Positions 39,005 to 47,219 are shown, counted from the first letter of the stretch. The stretch is 64,000 nucleotides of DNA from Nonomuraea candida (GCF_000725485.1 NZ_JOAG01000041.1:15447-79446), one strand, 5' to 3'. Notes: generated by a model from the letters alone, not told the origin. Made by a program: numbers and translations.

Positions 39005-40095
39005 AACTGTCGCGAGGCCGCCTCGCCCTGATCCTCGGCCTGGCCGGGATGCTGCTCCTGGCGGCCGTGATCATCTCTCCGCTGCTGCTGATGTCGATGC
39101 CGTCGTTCCTCAGCAACGGCGGCACCACCGTCGACTGCGAGGACGACGCGCAGGTGGAGGAGGTCTCCGACTCGGCCACCTCCGACATCCCCGCCGAATA
39201 CCTGGAGCTGTACGAGAAGCACGGCAAGAAGATCGGCGTCCAGTGGAACATCCTGGCCGCGGTGGGCAAGCGCGAGACCGACCACGGCCGCTCCGATCTG
39301 CCGGGCGTCAAGAGCGGCACCAACTCGGCGGGCGCGGCCGGGCCGATGCAGTTCCTCATCTCCACGTGGGGCGGCAAGGCCAGGATCCCGGCGACGGCCA
39401 AGGTCAACGGGTACGCCTCCGACGGCGACGAGGACGGCGTGGCCGACGTCTACAACCCGGCCGACGCGATCCTCGGCGCCGCCAAGATGCTCAAGCGCAA
39501 CGGCGCGCCCGAGAACGTGCGGCGGGCGCTGTTCGTCTACAACCGGGCCTGGTGGTACGTCGACCAGGTCGAGGAGATCGCCAGGAAGTACGCCAAGTCC
39601 GGCGAGGTGAAGGTGCCGCCGCAGGCGTCCGAGGACTGCGACGACCCGCTGATCGAGGCCGCGCCGAGCGACCTCGTGGCCAAGATCCTGCAGTTCGCGC
39701 TGGCGCAGCGCGGCAAGCCGTACCTGTGGGGCGGGACGGGGCCCGACTCGTTCGACTGCTCCGGGGTGATCTACGCGGCGTACAAGGCGGCGGGGTTGTC
39801 GATCCCGCGTACGACGTTCGGGCAGTGGCCGTTCGGCGTGAAGGTGTTAGAGGGTCAGGAGCAGCCGGGGGACCTGGTGTTCTTCAACTCCGGCCCCGGC
39901 ACCTCCCCGAACAACCCCGGCCACGTCGGTCTGGTCGTGTCGAAAGGCAAGATGCTGGAGGCCCGGTGCCGGCTCTGCGGGCCGATCAAGGTGACGAGCT
40001 ACCAGGCGCGCGACAACCGGGTGGGCTTCACCCGTCCCCTCCAGAACCCCGACGTGCTGGAGCAGATCAAGAAGCTGCAGAATCCTTCCCTATGA
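39001..40095 (+). CDS. Bifunctional peptidoglycan hydrolase (lytic transglycosylase + NlpC/P60), TcpG-like
   Basis: A 364-residue wall hydrolase with a membrane helix (about 9-31), a lysozyme/SLT-like domain (about 65-205, catalytic E92 in KRETDHGRS, GAAGPMQFLISTW), and a C-terminal NlpC/P60 endopeptidase (about 235-345, catalytic C253 in DSFDCSGVIYAAYK, with GHVGLVVSKG supplying the histidine). Secretion systems need such enzymes to open the cell wall; TcpG of pCW3 has the same pairing. It overlaps both neighbours by 4 bp. Confidence 0.88.
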   Translation: MKLSRGRLALILGLAGMLLLAAVIISPLLLMSMPSFLSNGGTTVDCEDDAQVEEVSDSATSDIPAEYLELYEKHGKKIGVQWNILAAVGKRETDHGRSDLPGVKSGTNSAGAAGPMQFLISTWGGKARIPATAKVNGYASDGDEDGVADVYNPADAILGAAKMLKRNGAPENVRRALFVYNRAWWYVDQVEEIARKYAKSGEVKVPPQASEDCDDPLIEAAPSDLVAKILQFALAQRGKPYLWGGTGPDSFDCSGVIYAAYKAAGLSIPRTTFGQWPFGVKVLEGQEQPGDLVFFNSGPGTSPNNPGHVGLVVSKGKMLEARCRLCGPIKVTSYQARDNRVGFTRPLQNPDVLEQIKKLQNPSL

Positions 40096-40490
40096 AGCCC
40101 ATGACTGTGGTGGTGGCCGCGGTGATCGTCGCTCCCGGCGCGCGGGTGCTGGCCGCCCAGCGCGCCGAGCCCGCCGCGCTGGCCGGCGGCTGGGAGTTCC
40201 CCGGCGGGAAGGTGGACCCCGGGGAGGACGACGAGACGGCCCTGGTGCGCGAGTGCCGGGAGGAGCTCGGCGTGGAGATCGCGGTGGGCGAACGCGTCGG
40301 CGGTGACTGGCCGCTGGCCGAGGGGTACGTCATGCGTGTGTGGCTCTGCTCCCTCGTCTCCGGCACCCCCGAGGCCAAGGAGCACCTGGCGCTGCGCTGG
40401 CTCGGGCCGGGCGAATACGGCGACGTCGAGTGGCTGGGGGCCGACCTGCCCATCATGAAGGCCGTGGAAAATCTGCTCCTCCCCGATTAG
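40092..40490 (+). CDS. NUDIX hydrolase, MutT-like
   Basis: A 132-residue (deoxy)nucleoside-triphosphate-type pyrophosphohydrolase with a full Nudix box (GGKVDPGEDDETALVRE followed by CREELGV) and the MutT-typical GGWEFPGGK lead-in. Its ATG overlaps the hydrolase stop in ATGA, so it is translated with the secretion genes. This is an odd partner for such a locus. It could be the housekeeping 8-oxo-dGTP cleaner caught in the operon, or act on a nucleotide signal; the sequence does not decide. Confidence 0.88.
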   Translation: MKPMTVVVAAVIVAPGARVLAAQRAEPAALAGGWEFPGGKVDPGEDDETALVRECREELGVEIAVGERVGGDWPLAEGYVMRVWLCSLVSGTPEAKEHLALRWLGPGEYGDVEWLGADLPIMKAVENLLLPD

Positions 40491-40503
40491 GCCGTCCCTC
40501 TCT

Positions 40504-40531
40504 GTGACACAATGATTACTAGCGGTAGTTT
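40504..40531 (+). promoter_or_regulatory. Promoter of the first surface-protein gene
   Basis: GTGACA (40504-40509) and TAGTTT (40526-40531) are 16 bp apart, close to the consensus for vegetative sigma. A small dyad ACTA-GCGG-TAGT (40518-40529) overlaps the -10. This gives the downstream gene its own transcription start about 20 bp before its ribosome-binding site. Confidence 0.6.
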
Positions 40532-40558
40532 TGTCACGGCAGGGGGAGTTGGGGAGCG

Positions 40559-42028
40559 ATGCGGCGTGGCTGGATCATCGCCGGAGCGCTGGTCCTGGCG
40601 GCGGTGCCCGCCGTGCCCGTGGCCGCGGCCGGGGTGTCGCTGGTGCTCGAACGCGTCAACGGCGCCGACGGGGTCGGCAAGTGGATGCGGACCGGCGACG
40701 TGCAGCGGTTCCGGGTGCGGATCAACGGGATGGCCAGAGGGGCCCGGGTGGCGGTGGCCGCCAGCCCGGCGGAGGCGCTGGCGGAGGTGGCCTGCGTGCC
40801 GTCCCCGGCGCAGGGCCCGGCCACGGGCCGTCCCGAGGCCGCCGGCGCCCCCCTGAGCGGCGCCGTGGCCGCCCCCTCGGCCGCCGGCCACACCCCAGAC
40901 ACGCGCTCCACCTCAGACGCGCGCTCGGCTCCGGACTCGCGCTCCGCTCCGGACTCGCGCTCCGCTCCGGACCCGCACCCCGCCTCGGCTGGGTACGGCA
41001 CGGCGGCCGGGGCGCCGGCGGTGCGGGCGCTGGCCGCCGTGGGCGCCGCTGCGCCGGCGGACGGGGTCGTGCCGGGCACGCGGGTGTGCGCGCTGGGGAA
41101 GGTCGCCGGCGAGCGGGCCGTGGACGTCACGCTCAGGGCGCCTGAGGGGGCACGGAAGGTGGTGCTCGCGGCGGTGGCCCGGACCCGGGACGTCAAGGGC
41201 GGCGGCCTGACGACCATGAGCGAGACGACCGCCGTGCGGGTCAGGCAACAGCCCACGGAACACACCGGCGAGCCCACCACGGGCCGGGCCACGGGCCCGC
41301 TCACAGGCCGGGTCACGGGCCCGCTCACGGGACGCGCCGGGCAGCCGATCACCGGAGGGGCCCACGGGCCGATCGCGGGCGAAGCGGCGGTCCTCAGCGG
41401 CCCCGCACACCGCGTGCGACCGGAGAAGCGCCGCCCCAGCACGGACGCGGGGCGGAGCGCCTCAGGAGTGGGGCGGCCGGCCGCGGGTGCGGGTGAGGGG
41501 CGGAGGTCCGCCGTGGCCGGCGCGGACGGATCGACGCCGGCGGCGGGCACGGACGCGGGCAAGCGGGCGGAGGCCGTGGGCGCGGGGACGGGAGTCGTGG
41601 GTGCGGAGACAGGGGCGGGCCGGGCGTCGCGGGCTTCGGGGGAGTCGCGGGAGGGCGGCCTGCTGGCGGCCCGGGCTCAGGAGCCCGCCGCGGCGGCGGG
41701 CGGGCTTGTGCTGCCGGAGGCCGCACCCGGGAAGGCGCCTGGTGGCGCGGCGTCGGGAGGCTCCGGAGCGGCAGCCGCCGCGGAGCCCCGGGCGCCGGAG
41801 GTGGCGGGGCCGGTGGTCACGTTCCGGCCCGACGCGGCCAGTGGAGAGGCGCCGCTGCCGCTGGCCGTGGCCGTGAATGCGAAGCCGGTCGAGCCGGTCA
41901 CGTGGGTGAGCCCGATCGACGGTCCCTGGGCGTTGCCCATGGTCGCGGGTGGCATCGGAGTGCTTCTGGGAGGCCTGTGGTGCATTGGCACGGTACAACG
42001 AGGACGTAACCGGAAAAAGGTGTTGTAA
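40559..42028 (+). CDS. Secreted, C-terminally anchored Ala/Gly-rich surface protein
   Basis: A 489-residue protein with a signal peptide (1-24), a small ordered N-terminal region (about 25-70, VSLVLERVNGADGVGKWMRTGDVQRF, suggesting a beta domain), and a long Ala/Gly/Pro/Thr-rich stalk containing two ordered islands (about 150-230 and 415-450). A C-terminal helix (about 462-482) is followed by a basic RGRNRKKVL tail. There is no LPXTG. No family is recognised. It follows the secretion operon with its own promoter and could be a surface component or substrate of that machine. Confidence 0.65.
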   Translation: MRRGWIIAGALVLAAVPAVPVAAAGVSLVLERVNGADGVGKWMRTGDVQRFRVRINGMARGARVAVAASPAEALAEVACVPSPAQGPATGRPEAAGAPLSGAVAAPSAAGHTPDTRSTSDARSAPDSRSAPDSRSAPDPHPASAGYGTAAGAPAVRALAAVGAAAPADGVVPGTRVCALGKVAGERAVDVTLRAPEGARKVVLAAVARTRDVKGGGLTTMSETTAVRVRQQPTEHTGEPTTGRATGPLTGRVTGPLTGRAGQPITGGAHGPIAGEAAVLSGPAHRVRPEKRRPSTDAGRSASGVGRPAAGAGEGRRSAVAGADGSTPAAGTDAGKRAEAVGAGTGVVGAETGAGRASRASGESREGGLLAARAQEPAAAAGGLVLPEAAPGKAPGGAASGGSGAAAAAEPRAPEVAGPVVTFRPDAASGEAPLPLAVAVNAKPVEPVTWVSPIDGPWALPMVAGGIGVLLGGLWCIGTVQRGRNRKKVL

Positions 42029-42035
42029 TTCCGTC

Positions 42036-42063
42036 TTTACTGTTACTTTTACCCGGCTAGTAT
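42036..42063 (+). promoter_or_regulatory. Promoter of the second surface-protein gene
   Basis: TTTACT (42036-42041) and TAGTAT (42058-42063) are 16 bp apart, the same architecture as the promoter of the preceding surface-protein gene (-10 TAGTNT, 16-bp spacer). GGAGG precedes the GTG start of the gene, so its message carries a leader of about 35 nt. Confidence 0.55.
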
Positions 42064-42102
42064 TCCCTTGACCATGGTTCCGGGAATCCGCGGAGGGCAC
42101 CG

Positions 42103-43563
42103 GTGGCACGCACACGAGCGACAGCCGTGTCCGCTATCGTCCTGGCGCTCGGCCTGACGGGCGTCGGAGCGGCCCCGTTCATCACGCAGAGCGCCAGCGC
42201 GTCCGCCGCGCGGTTGGATCCTGTCGTCGAGCCCTGTGACGCCGACGTGTCGCTGTGCACCGACATCACGCCCGAGACCACGATCACGGTCACCACGACG
42301 CTGGGCTCGCCGAGCCCCACCGGGCCGGAGGAGGCGCCGGAGACGACGGTCACCAAGACCGTCACCGCGACCCCGACCAAGACCAGCAAGCCGCCGAGCC
42401 CGACCCCGACCAAGACCAGCACGCCTCCGCCGGTCCCGGAGACGACTCCGACGCAGAACCCGCAGCCGCTGCCCACGCAGAGCGTCGAGGTTCCGCCCGT
42501 CACCTCCACCACGCCCACGCCCGAGCAGTCCGTCGAGATGCCGACCATCGCGCCGACCGAGGCGGCCACCACCCCGCAGCCGAGCGAGACGCAGGTCGCC
42601 TCCACCGAGGAGGTGCTGGAGCTGCGGAAGGCGGCGCCGGAGTTCGACCAGACCGAGCTGACGCGCAAGCTCAGCATCCCGGCGCTGGTGCTGGTGCTGC
42701 TCGCGCTGTTCGCGGTGCTGATCTTCGAGGGACGGCTGCGCAGGATGGCCCACGCGGCGGCCGTGCGCAGGGCCGGCCCTCAGCACGCGGGGCCGCTGGG
42801 CGCGCAGCCGACCGCGCCCATGGGACCCCGGCCGGACCTGCCCCCGCACGGCGGCGGCTATCCGGCGGGGCCCGGTTACGCGGCGTCGGGCTTCCCGGCT
42901 CCGCCCACGTACCCGGGCGGCACGGCGTACGCGCCGATCATCAGCTTCGTGCCGGTGCAGACCTATCCGAGCGGCCCGCCCCAGTACGGCTACCAGGACC
43001 CGAACCATCCGTACCCGCCGCAGGGCTACATGCAGGAGCCCGGCGTGCACGGGGAGGCGCCGCCGGAGCCCGTGGTGCTGCACCCGGACGAGTTCGACTC
43101 CTACAGCGAGCCCCCGCGGCCGGCCGGCGAGCCGGCCCGCGAGCGCGACCTGTTCGAGCCGCTGGTGCCGCCGTCGCCGCCGCCCGCCGATATCCCGCCG
43201 GGCGGTGCGGAGCCCTACGACGGCGGTCTCGACCAGCCGCTCGGCCCGGCCTCCGCCGCCGAGCCCGGCGACTCGGAGCCGTGGGAGCAGGGCGAGCCCG
43301 GCTCGCTGTTCCGCCCGGCCGTGCCGCGCGACCCGAACGCGCCCAGGGACTACGAGCCGCCGCCGTACCTGCCGGCCGACGGCGACGTGACGGCCGTCCA
43401 GCCGCTGCCGCCCCAGCCCGCCCCCCAGGAGGCGTCACAGGAGGCGTCACAGAAGGCGTCGCAGGAGGCGTCACAGGAGGCACGGCAGCCGGAGGACGGG
43501 CCGCGCGAGCCGACCAAGGAGATGCCCGACCCCAAGCGCAGGCGGTTCGGCAGGAAGAAGTAG
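42103..43563 (+). CDS. Single-pass membrane protein with Thr/Pro stalk and Pro-rich cytoplasmic domain
   Basis: A 486-residue protein. A signal peptide (about 1-34) is followed by a short Cys pair (EPCDADVSLC), a Thr/Pro/Ser/Val-rich extracellular stalk (about 60-180), a membrane helix (192-209) and a ~275-residue cytoplasmic region rich in Pro/Tyr/Gly, then charged. Residues 442-461 are five QEAS-type tetrapeptides encoded by a 12-bp repeat. Not recognised as a family. With the preceding gene it forms a pair of anchored proteins of opposite orientation: one with the domain outside, this one mainly inside. Confidence 0.65.
   Translation: MARTRATAVSAIVLALGLTGVGAAPFITQSASASAARLDPVVEPCDADVSLCTDITPETTITVTTTLGSPSPTGPEEAPETTVTKTVTATPTKTSKPPSPTPTKTSTPPPVPETTPTQNPQPLPTQSVEVPPVTSTTPTPEQSVEMPTIAPTEAATTPQPSETQVASTEEVLELRKAAPEFDQTELTRKLSIPALVLVLLALFAVLIFEGRLRRMAHAAAVRRAGPQHAGPLGAQPTAPMGPRPDLPPHGGGYPAGPGYAASGFPAPPTYPGGTAYAPIISFVPVQTYPSGPPQYGYQDPNHPYPPQGYMQEPGVHGEAPPEPVVLHPDEFDSYSEPPRPAGEPARERDLFEPLVPPSPPPADIPPGGAEPYDGGLDQPLGPASAAEPGDSEPWEQGEPGSLFRPAVPRDPNAPRDYEPPPYLPADGDVTAVQPLPPQPAPQEASQEASQKASQEASQEARQPEDGPREPTKEMPDPKRRRFGRKK
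43426..43485. repeat. Five 12-bp units in the coding region (QEAS repeat)
   Basis: The unit CAGGAGGCGTCA occurs in-frame five times with few changes, encoding Q-E/K-A-S. Being a multiple of three, copy-number change would not break the frame, so the length may vary between strains. Confidence 0.8.
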
Positions 43564-43575
43564 GCGAAAACGAGA

Positions 43576-43601
43576 GCGGGGGCCGGACATCCGGCCCCCG
43601 C
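43576..43601. terminator. Terminator between the secretion locus and sdhCAB1
   Basis: GCGGGGGCCGG (43576-43586) pairs perfectly with CCGGCCCCCGC (43591-43601), an 11-bp stem with a 4-nt loop, followed by TTCGTC. It sits between convergent genes and probably stops both. Confidence 0.8.
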
Positions 43602-43613
43602 TTCGTCATCCGC

Positions 43614-44366
43614 TCACTTGCCGCGCCGGAAGATCTTGTTGCCCAGCCACACCAGCGGATCGTACTTGCGGTCCACCACGCGCTCCTTCATCGGGATCAG
43701 CGCGTTGTCGGTGATCTTGATGTGCTCGGGGCAGACCTCGGTGCAGCACTTGGTGATGTTGCAGTAGCCGAGCCCGTGCTCCTGCTGGGCCGCCTCCTGC
43801 CGGTCCGCCACGTCGTAGGGGTGCATGTCCAGCTCGGCGATCCGCATGAGGAAGCGGGGACCGGAGAAGTTGGTCTTGTTCTCCTCGTGGTCGCGGATCA
43901 CGTGGCAGACGTTGTTGCACATGAAGCACTCGATGCACTTGCGGAACTCCTGCGAGCGCTCGACGTCGACCTGCTTCATCCGGTATTCGCCCGGCCGCAC
44001 GCCGCTCGGCGGCGTGAAGGAGGGGACCTCCCTGGCCTTCTGGTAGTTGTACGAGACGTCGGTCACGAGGTCCTTGATGACCGGGAACGTCCGCATGGGG
44101 GTGACCGTGATGGTCTCGTCCTCGGAGAAGGTGGACATCCGGGTCATGCAGCCGAGCCGCGGCTTGCCGTTGATCTCCATGCTGCACGAGCCGCACTTGC
44201 CCGCCTTGCAGTTCCACCGCACCGCCAGGTCGGGGGCCTGCGTGGCCTGGAGGCGGTGGATGATGTCGAGGACGACCTCGCCCTCGTTCACCTCGACGGT
44301 GAAGTCCTCGAGCCTGCCCTCTCCGCCCTCACCGCGCCAGACCTTGAACTTTGCCTTGTAGCTCAT
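43614..44366 (-). CDS. sdhB: Succinate dehydrogenase/fumarate reductase iron-sulfur subunit (operon 1)
   Basis: The electron-transfer subunit of complex II, 250 residues. The [2Fe-2S] ligands lie in NCKAGKCGSCSMEINGK plus a later GC. The C-terminal ferredoxin half has CIECFMCNNVC and CNITKCCTEVCPEH for the [4Fe-4S] and [3Fe-4S] clusters. The sequence type and gene order (C-A-B) match mycobacterial Sdh1 (Rv0249c-0247c). Its ATG overlaps the sdhA stop by 4 bp. Confidence 0.93.
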   Translation of the reverse strand: MSYKAKFKVWRGEGGEGRLEDFTVEVNEGEVVLDIIHRLQATQAPDLAVRWNCKAGKCGSCSMEINGKPRLGCMTRMSTFSEDETITVTPMRTFPVIKDLVTDVSYNYQKAREVPSFTPPSGVRPGEYRMKQVDVERSQEFRKCIECFMCNNVCHVIRDHEENKTNFSGPRFLMRIAELDMHPYDVADRQEAAQQEHGLGYCNITKCCTEVCPEHIKITDNALIPMKERVVDRKYDPLVWLGNKIFRRGK

Positions 44367-46267
44367 GACTTCTTCGCTATCCCGTCGAACTCGGCCATCT
44401 CTTCGTCGGTGAGGTACTTCTTCAGCTCGTCACGGTCGAACAGGGTGATCAGGTCGTCCCGCATGGGCGGCTGGACGCGTACCCGCACCTTGACCGAGGA
44501 GCCGTCCTCGGTGGAGCAGACGAGCAGCTTGCGGCGCCACTCCGGGTCCATCCCGGGGAAGTCGTCGCGGGTGTGCCCGCCGCGGCTCTCCTCGCGCATC
44601 AGCGCGGCGCGCGCCACGCACTCCGAGACCAGCACCATGTTGCGCAGGTCGATCGCGAGGTGCCAGCCGGGGTTGTAGATGCGCGAGCCGGCCGCCCCGA
44701 CCAGGCGCACCCGCTCCTTGAGCTTCTCGACGACCTCCAGGGCCTCGGAGACCTCCTCGGCCTTGCGGATGATGCCGACCAGGTCGTTCATCGTGCGCTG
44801 GAGCTCGTGGTGGACCTCGTAGGGGTTCTCGCCGCTGCGGCCCAGCGGGGCCAGCGCCTCCTCCCTGGCGAACTCCACCTGCTCGGGCAGCACCTTGGGC
44901 CGGCTCGCGAGCGAGTCGATGTACTCGGCCGCGCCCGCGCCCGCCCGCCGGCCGAACACCAGCAGGTCGGAGAGCGAGTTGCCGCCCAGCCGGTTGGAGC
45001 CGTGCATGCCGCCGGAGACCTCGCCGGCCGCGAACAGCCCCGGCACGGCCGCCGCGCCGGTGTCGGCGTCGACCTCGACGCCGCCCATGATGTAGTGGCA
45101 GGTCGGGCCCACCTGCATGGGCTCGGCGGTGATGTCGACGTCGGCCAGCTCCTTGAACTGGTGGTGCATCGACGGCAGCCGCTTCTTGATCTCCTCGGCG
45201 GGCAGCCGGGTGGAGACGTCGAGGAAGACGCCGCCCTGGGGCGAGCCGCGCCCGGCCTTCACCTCGGCGTTGATCGCGCGGGCCACCTCGTCACGCGGCA
45301 GCAGCTCGGGCGGGCGCCGGTTGTTGGCCTGGTCGGTGTACCAGCGGTCGCCCTCCTCCTCGGTGGTGGCGTACTTGTCCTTGAAGACGTCGGGGATGTA
45401 GTCGAACATGAAGCGCCGGCCCTCGGAGTTACGCAGCACGCCGCCGTCGCCCCGGACGGACTCGGTGACGAGGATGCCGCGCACCGACGGCGGCCAGACC
45501 ATCCCCGTGGGGTGGAACTGGATGAACTCCATGTTGATCAGGTTCGCGCCGGCGAGCAGGGCCAGGGCGTGGCCGTCGCCGGTGTACTCCCAGGAGTTGG
45601 AGGTCACGACGTAGGACTTGCCGATGCCGCCGGTGGCCAGCACCACGGCCGGGGCGTCGAAGAGCACGAAGTTGCCGGTCTCGCGCCAGTAGCCGAACGC
45701 GCCGGAGATCGCGTCGCCGTCCTTGAGCAGCCGGGTGACCGTGCACTCGGCGAAGACCTTGATGTAGGCCTCGTAGTCGCCGTGCGTCTCGTAGTCCTCC
45801 TGCTGGAGCGCGACCACGCGCTGCTGCAGGGTACGGATCAGCTCCAGCCCGGTACGGTCGCCCACGTGTGCGAGCCGTGGGTACTCGTGCCCGCCGAAGT
45901 TCCGCTGGCTGATCTTGCCGTCCTTGGTGCGGTCGAACAGCGCGCCCCACGCCTCCAGCTCCCACACGCGGTCGGGGGCCTCCTTGGCGTGCAGCTCGGC
46001 CATGCGCCAGTTGTTGAGGAACTTGCCGCCGCGCATGGTGTCCCGGAAGTGCACCATCCAGTTGTCGTCGGGGTTGACGTTGCCCATCGCCGCCGCCGCG
46101 CCGCCCTCGGCCATGACGGTGTGCGCCTTGCCGAACAGCGACTTGCAGACGATGGCCGTCCTCTTGCCCTGCTGGCGGGCCTCGATCGCGGCCCGCAGGC
46201 CGGCCCCGCCCGCGCCGATCACGACGACGTCGTACTCGTGGCGCTCTGTGTTGTGCGTGTTTTCCAC
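44363..46267 (-). CDS. sdhA: Succinate dehydrogenase/fumarate reductase flavoprotein (operon 1)
   Basis: The FAD-binding catalytic subunit, 634 residues, oxidising succinate (or reducing fumarate) at the cytoplasmic face. The Rossmann motif VVVIGAGGAGLRAA is at the N-terminus; the covalent-FAD histidine is expected in SLFGKAHTVMAEGG. HPTGMVWPPSV and the GGMHGSNRLGGNSLSDLLVFGRRAG segment complete the active site. The start is GTG, 12 bp after sdhC. The substrate-loop sequence resembles Sdh1-type enzymes rather than the B. subtilis-like flavoprotein in operon 2. Confidence 0.94.
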   Translation of the reverse strand: MENTHNTERHEYDVVVIGAGGAGLRAAIEARQQGKRTAIVCKSLFGKAHTVMAEGGAAAAMGNVNPDDNWMVHFRDTMRGGKFLNNWRMAELHAKEAPDRVWELEAWGALFDRTKDGKISQRNFGGHEYPRLAHVGDRTGLELIRTLQQRVVALQQEDYETHGDYEAYIKVFAECTVTRLLKDGDAISGAFGYWRETGNFVLFDAPAVVLATGGIGKSYVVTSNSWEYTGDGHALALLAGANLINMEFIQFHPTGMVWPPSVRGILVTESVRGDGGVLRNSEGRRFMFDYIPDVFKDKYATTEEEGDRWYTDQANNRRPPELLPRDEVARAINAEVKAGRGSPQGGVFLDVSTRLPAEEIKKRLPSMHHQFKELADVDITAEPMQVGPTCHYIMGGVEVDADTGAAAVPGLFAAGEVSGGMHGSNRLGGNSLSDLLVFGRRAGAGAAEYIDSLASRPKVLPEQVEFAREEALAPLGRSGENPYEVHHELQRTMNDLVGIIRKAEEVSEALEVVEKLKERVRLVGAAGSRIYNPGWHLAIDLRNMVLVSECVARAALMREESRGGHTRDDFPGMDPEWRRKLLVCSTEDGSSVKVRVRVQPPMRDDLITLFDRDELKKYLTDEEMAEFDGIAKKS

Positions 46268-46279
46268 TGAAAGCTGTCC

Positions 46280-47068
46280 TTACGCGTACGGGAAGTTGAT
46301 GATGCCCTTGGCCACCAGGCGGACGTACAGGTCGGCGCCCATGACGGAGAACATCGAGGCCCACGCGAGGGGTTGGTGCTTGGCGTTGAGCTTGGAGACG
46401 AACCCCCAGGCCCGGTAGCGCAGCGGGTGGCGGGAGAAGTGGTTGAGCCGGCCCGCGACGATGTGCCGGCAGGAGTGGCACGACAGCGTGTAGGCGTTGA
46501 TGAGGACGGCGTTGAGGATCAGGATCCAGCTCCCCAGGCCCGCCGGCTTGTGCACGAGCGCCAGCACGGCGTCGTAGGCCAGGATGAGACCGATCACGAT
46601 GGCGGCGTAGAAGAAGTACCGGTGGACGTTCTGCATGATGAGCGGGAAGCGCCGCTCACCGGTGTACTTGCCGTGCGGCTCCTGCACCGCGCAGGCGGGC
46701 GGCGACAACCAGAAGGAGCGGTAGTAGGACTTGCGGTAGTAGTAGCAGGTCAGCCGGAATCCGCCGGGCAGGGCGAGGATGAGCAGGCCGGGCGACAGGG
46801 CGTACCAGTCGCCGATCGGCGCCCACCCGAACAGCTGCGCCCCTTCGGGGCACGTCACCGCGGCCAGGCAGGGTGAGGCGAACGGGGCGATGTAGGGATC
46901 GACGAAGATGCTGTTGTCGATGATCGCCCATACACCGTAGACGAGGAATGAGCTGAGCCCCAGGAACGTCACGAACGGGGTCAGCCACCATCTGTCTGTT
47001 CGCAGGGTGCGCACCTTGACTTGCGCACGTTGCCTTCGTACTGGAGCGTCGGGCGTCGTCTGGGTCAT
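46280..47068 (-). CDS. sdhC: Complex II membrane anchor, five-helix type (operon 1)
   Basis: A 262-residue anchor with five predicted helices (first WWLTPFVTFLGLSSFLVYGVWAII; third NVHRYFFYAAIVIGLILAYDAV). It has conserved SCHSCRH and CYYYRKSYYRSFW segments rather than the four-histidine diheme pattern of the second operon. This is the Rv0249c-like fused anchor; it passes electrons to (mena)quinone. GAGAGG precedes the ATG. A Crp/Rex-like box lies over the predicted promoter. Confidence 0.85.
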   Translation of the reverse strand: MTQTTPDAPVRRQRAQVKVRTLRTDRWWLTPFVTFLGLSSFLVYGVWAIIDNSIFVDPYIAPFASPCLAAVTCPEGAQLFGWAPIGDWYALSPGLLILALPGGFRLTCYYYRKSYYRSFWLSPPACAVQEPHGKYTGERRFPLIMQNVHRYFFYAAIVIGLILAYDAVLALVHKPAGLGSWILILNAVLINAYTLSCHSCRHIVAGRLNHFSRHPLRYRAWGFVSKLNAKHQPLAWASMFSVMGADLYVRLVAKGIINFPYA

Positions 47069-47178
47069 CGCGGACCTCTCCACCTCCCGCGGACCCCGTC
47101 GCGCAGGGGGCCCGTGGTTTCGTTTCGCTGGGCGCGCTCCTACGGAGGTGCCCGCTCGGGCGCGCGTTGGTGGGGGAT

Positions 47179-47219
47179 ACGTTACGACGACAGGATCGAA
47201 ATTTGTGAGCGGGGTCACT
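47179..47219 (-). promoter_or_regulatory. Promoter and Crp/Rex-like box of sdhCAB operon 1
   Basis: On the plus strand, TGTGAGCGGGGTCACT (47204-47219) fits the TGTGA-N6-TCACA dyad shared by Crp and the NADH sensor Rex, with one mismatch. Reading leftwards, TAACGT (47184-47179) is a good -10, and the box covers the corresponding -35. Such a position favours repression, as by Rex when NADH is high. Which regulator binds is inference. Confidence 0.5.

Noticed and set aside
29051..43563. Calling the Tcp-like locus an integrative conjugative element
   Set aside because: No relaxase, coupling protein, excisionase/integrase, replication gene or flanking direct repeats are visible, and both neighbours are housekeeping genes.
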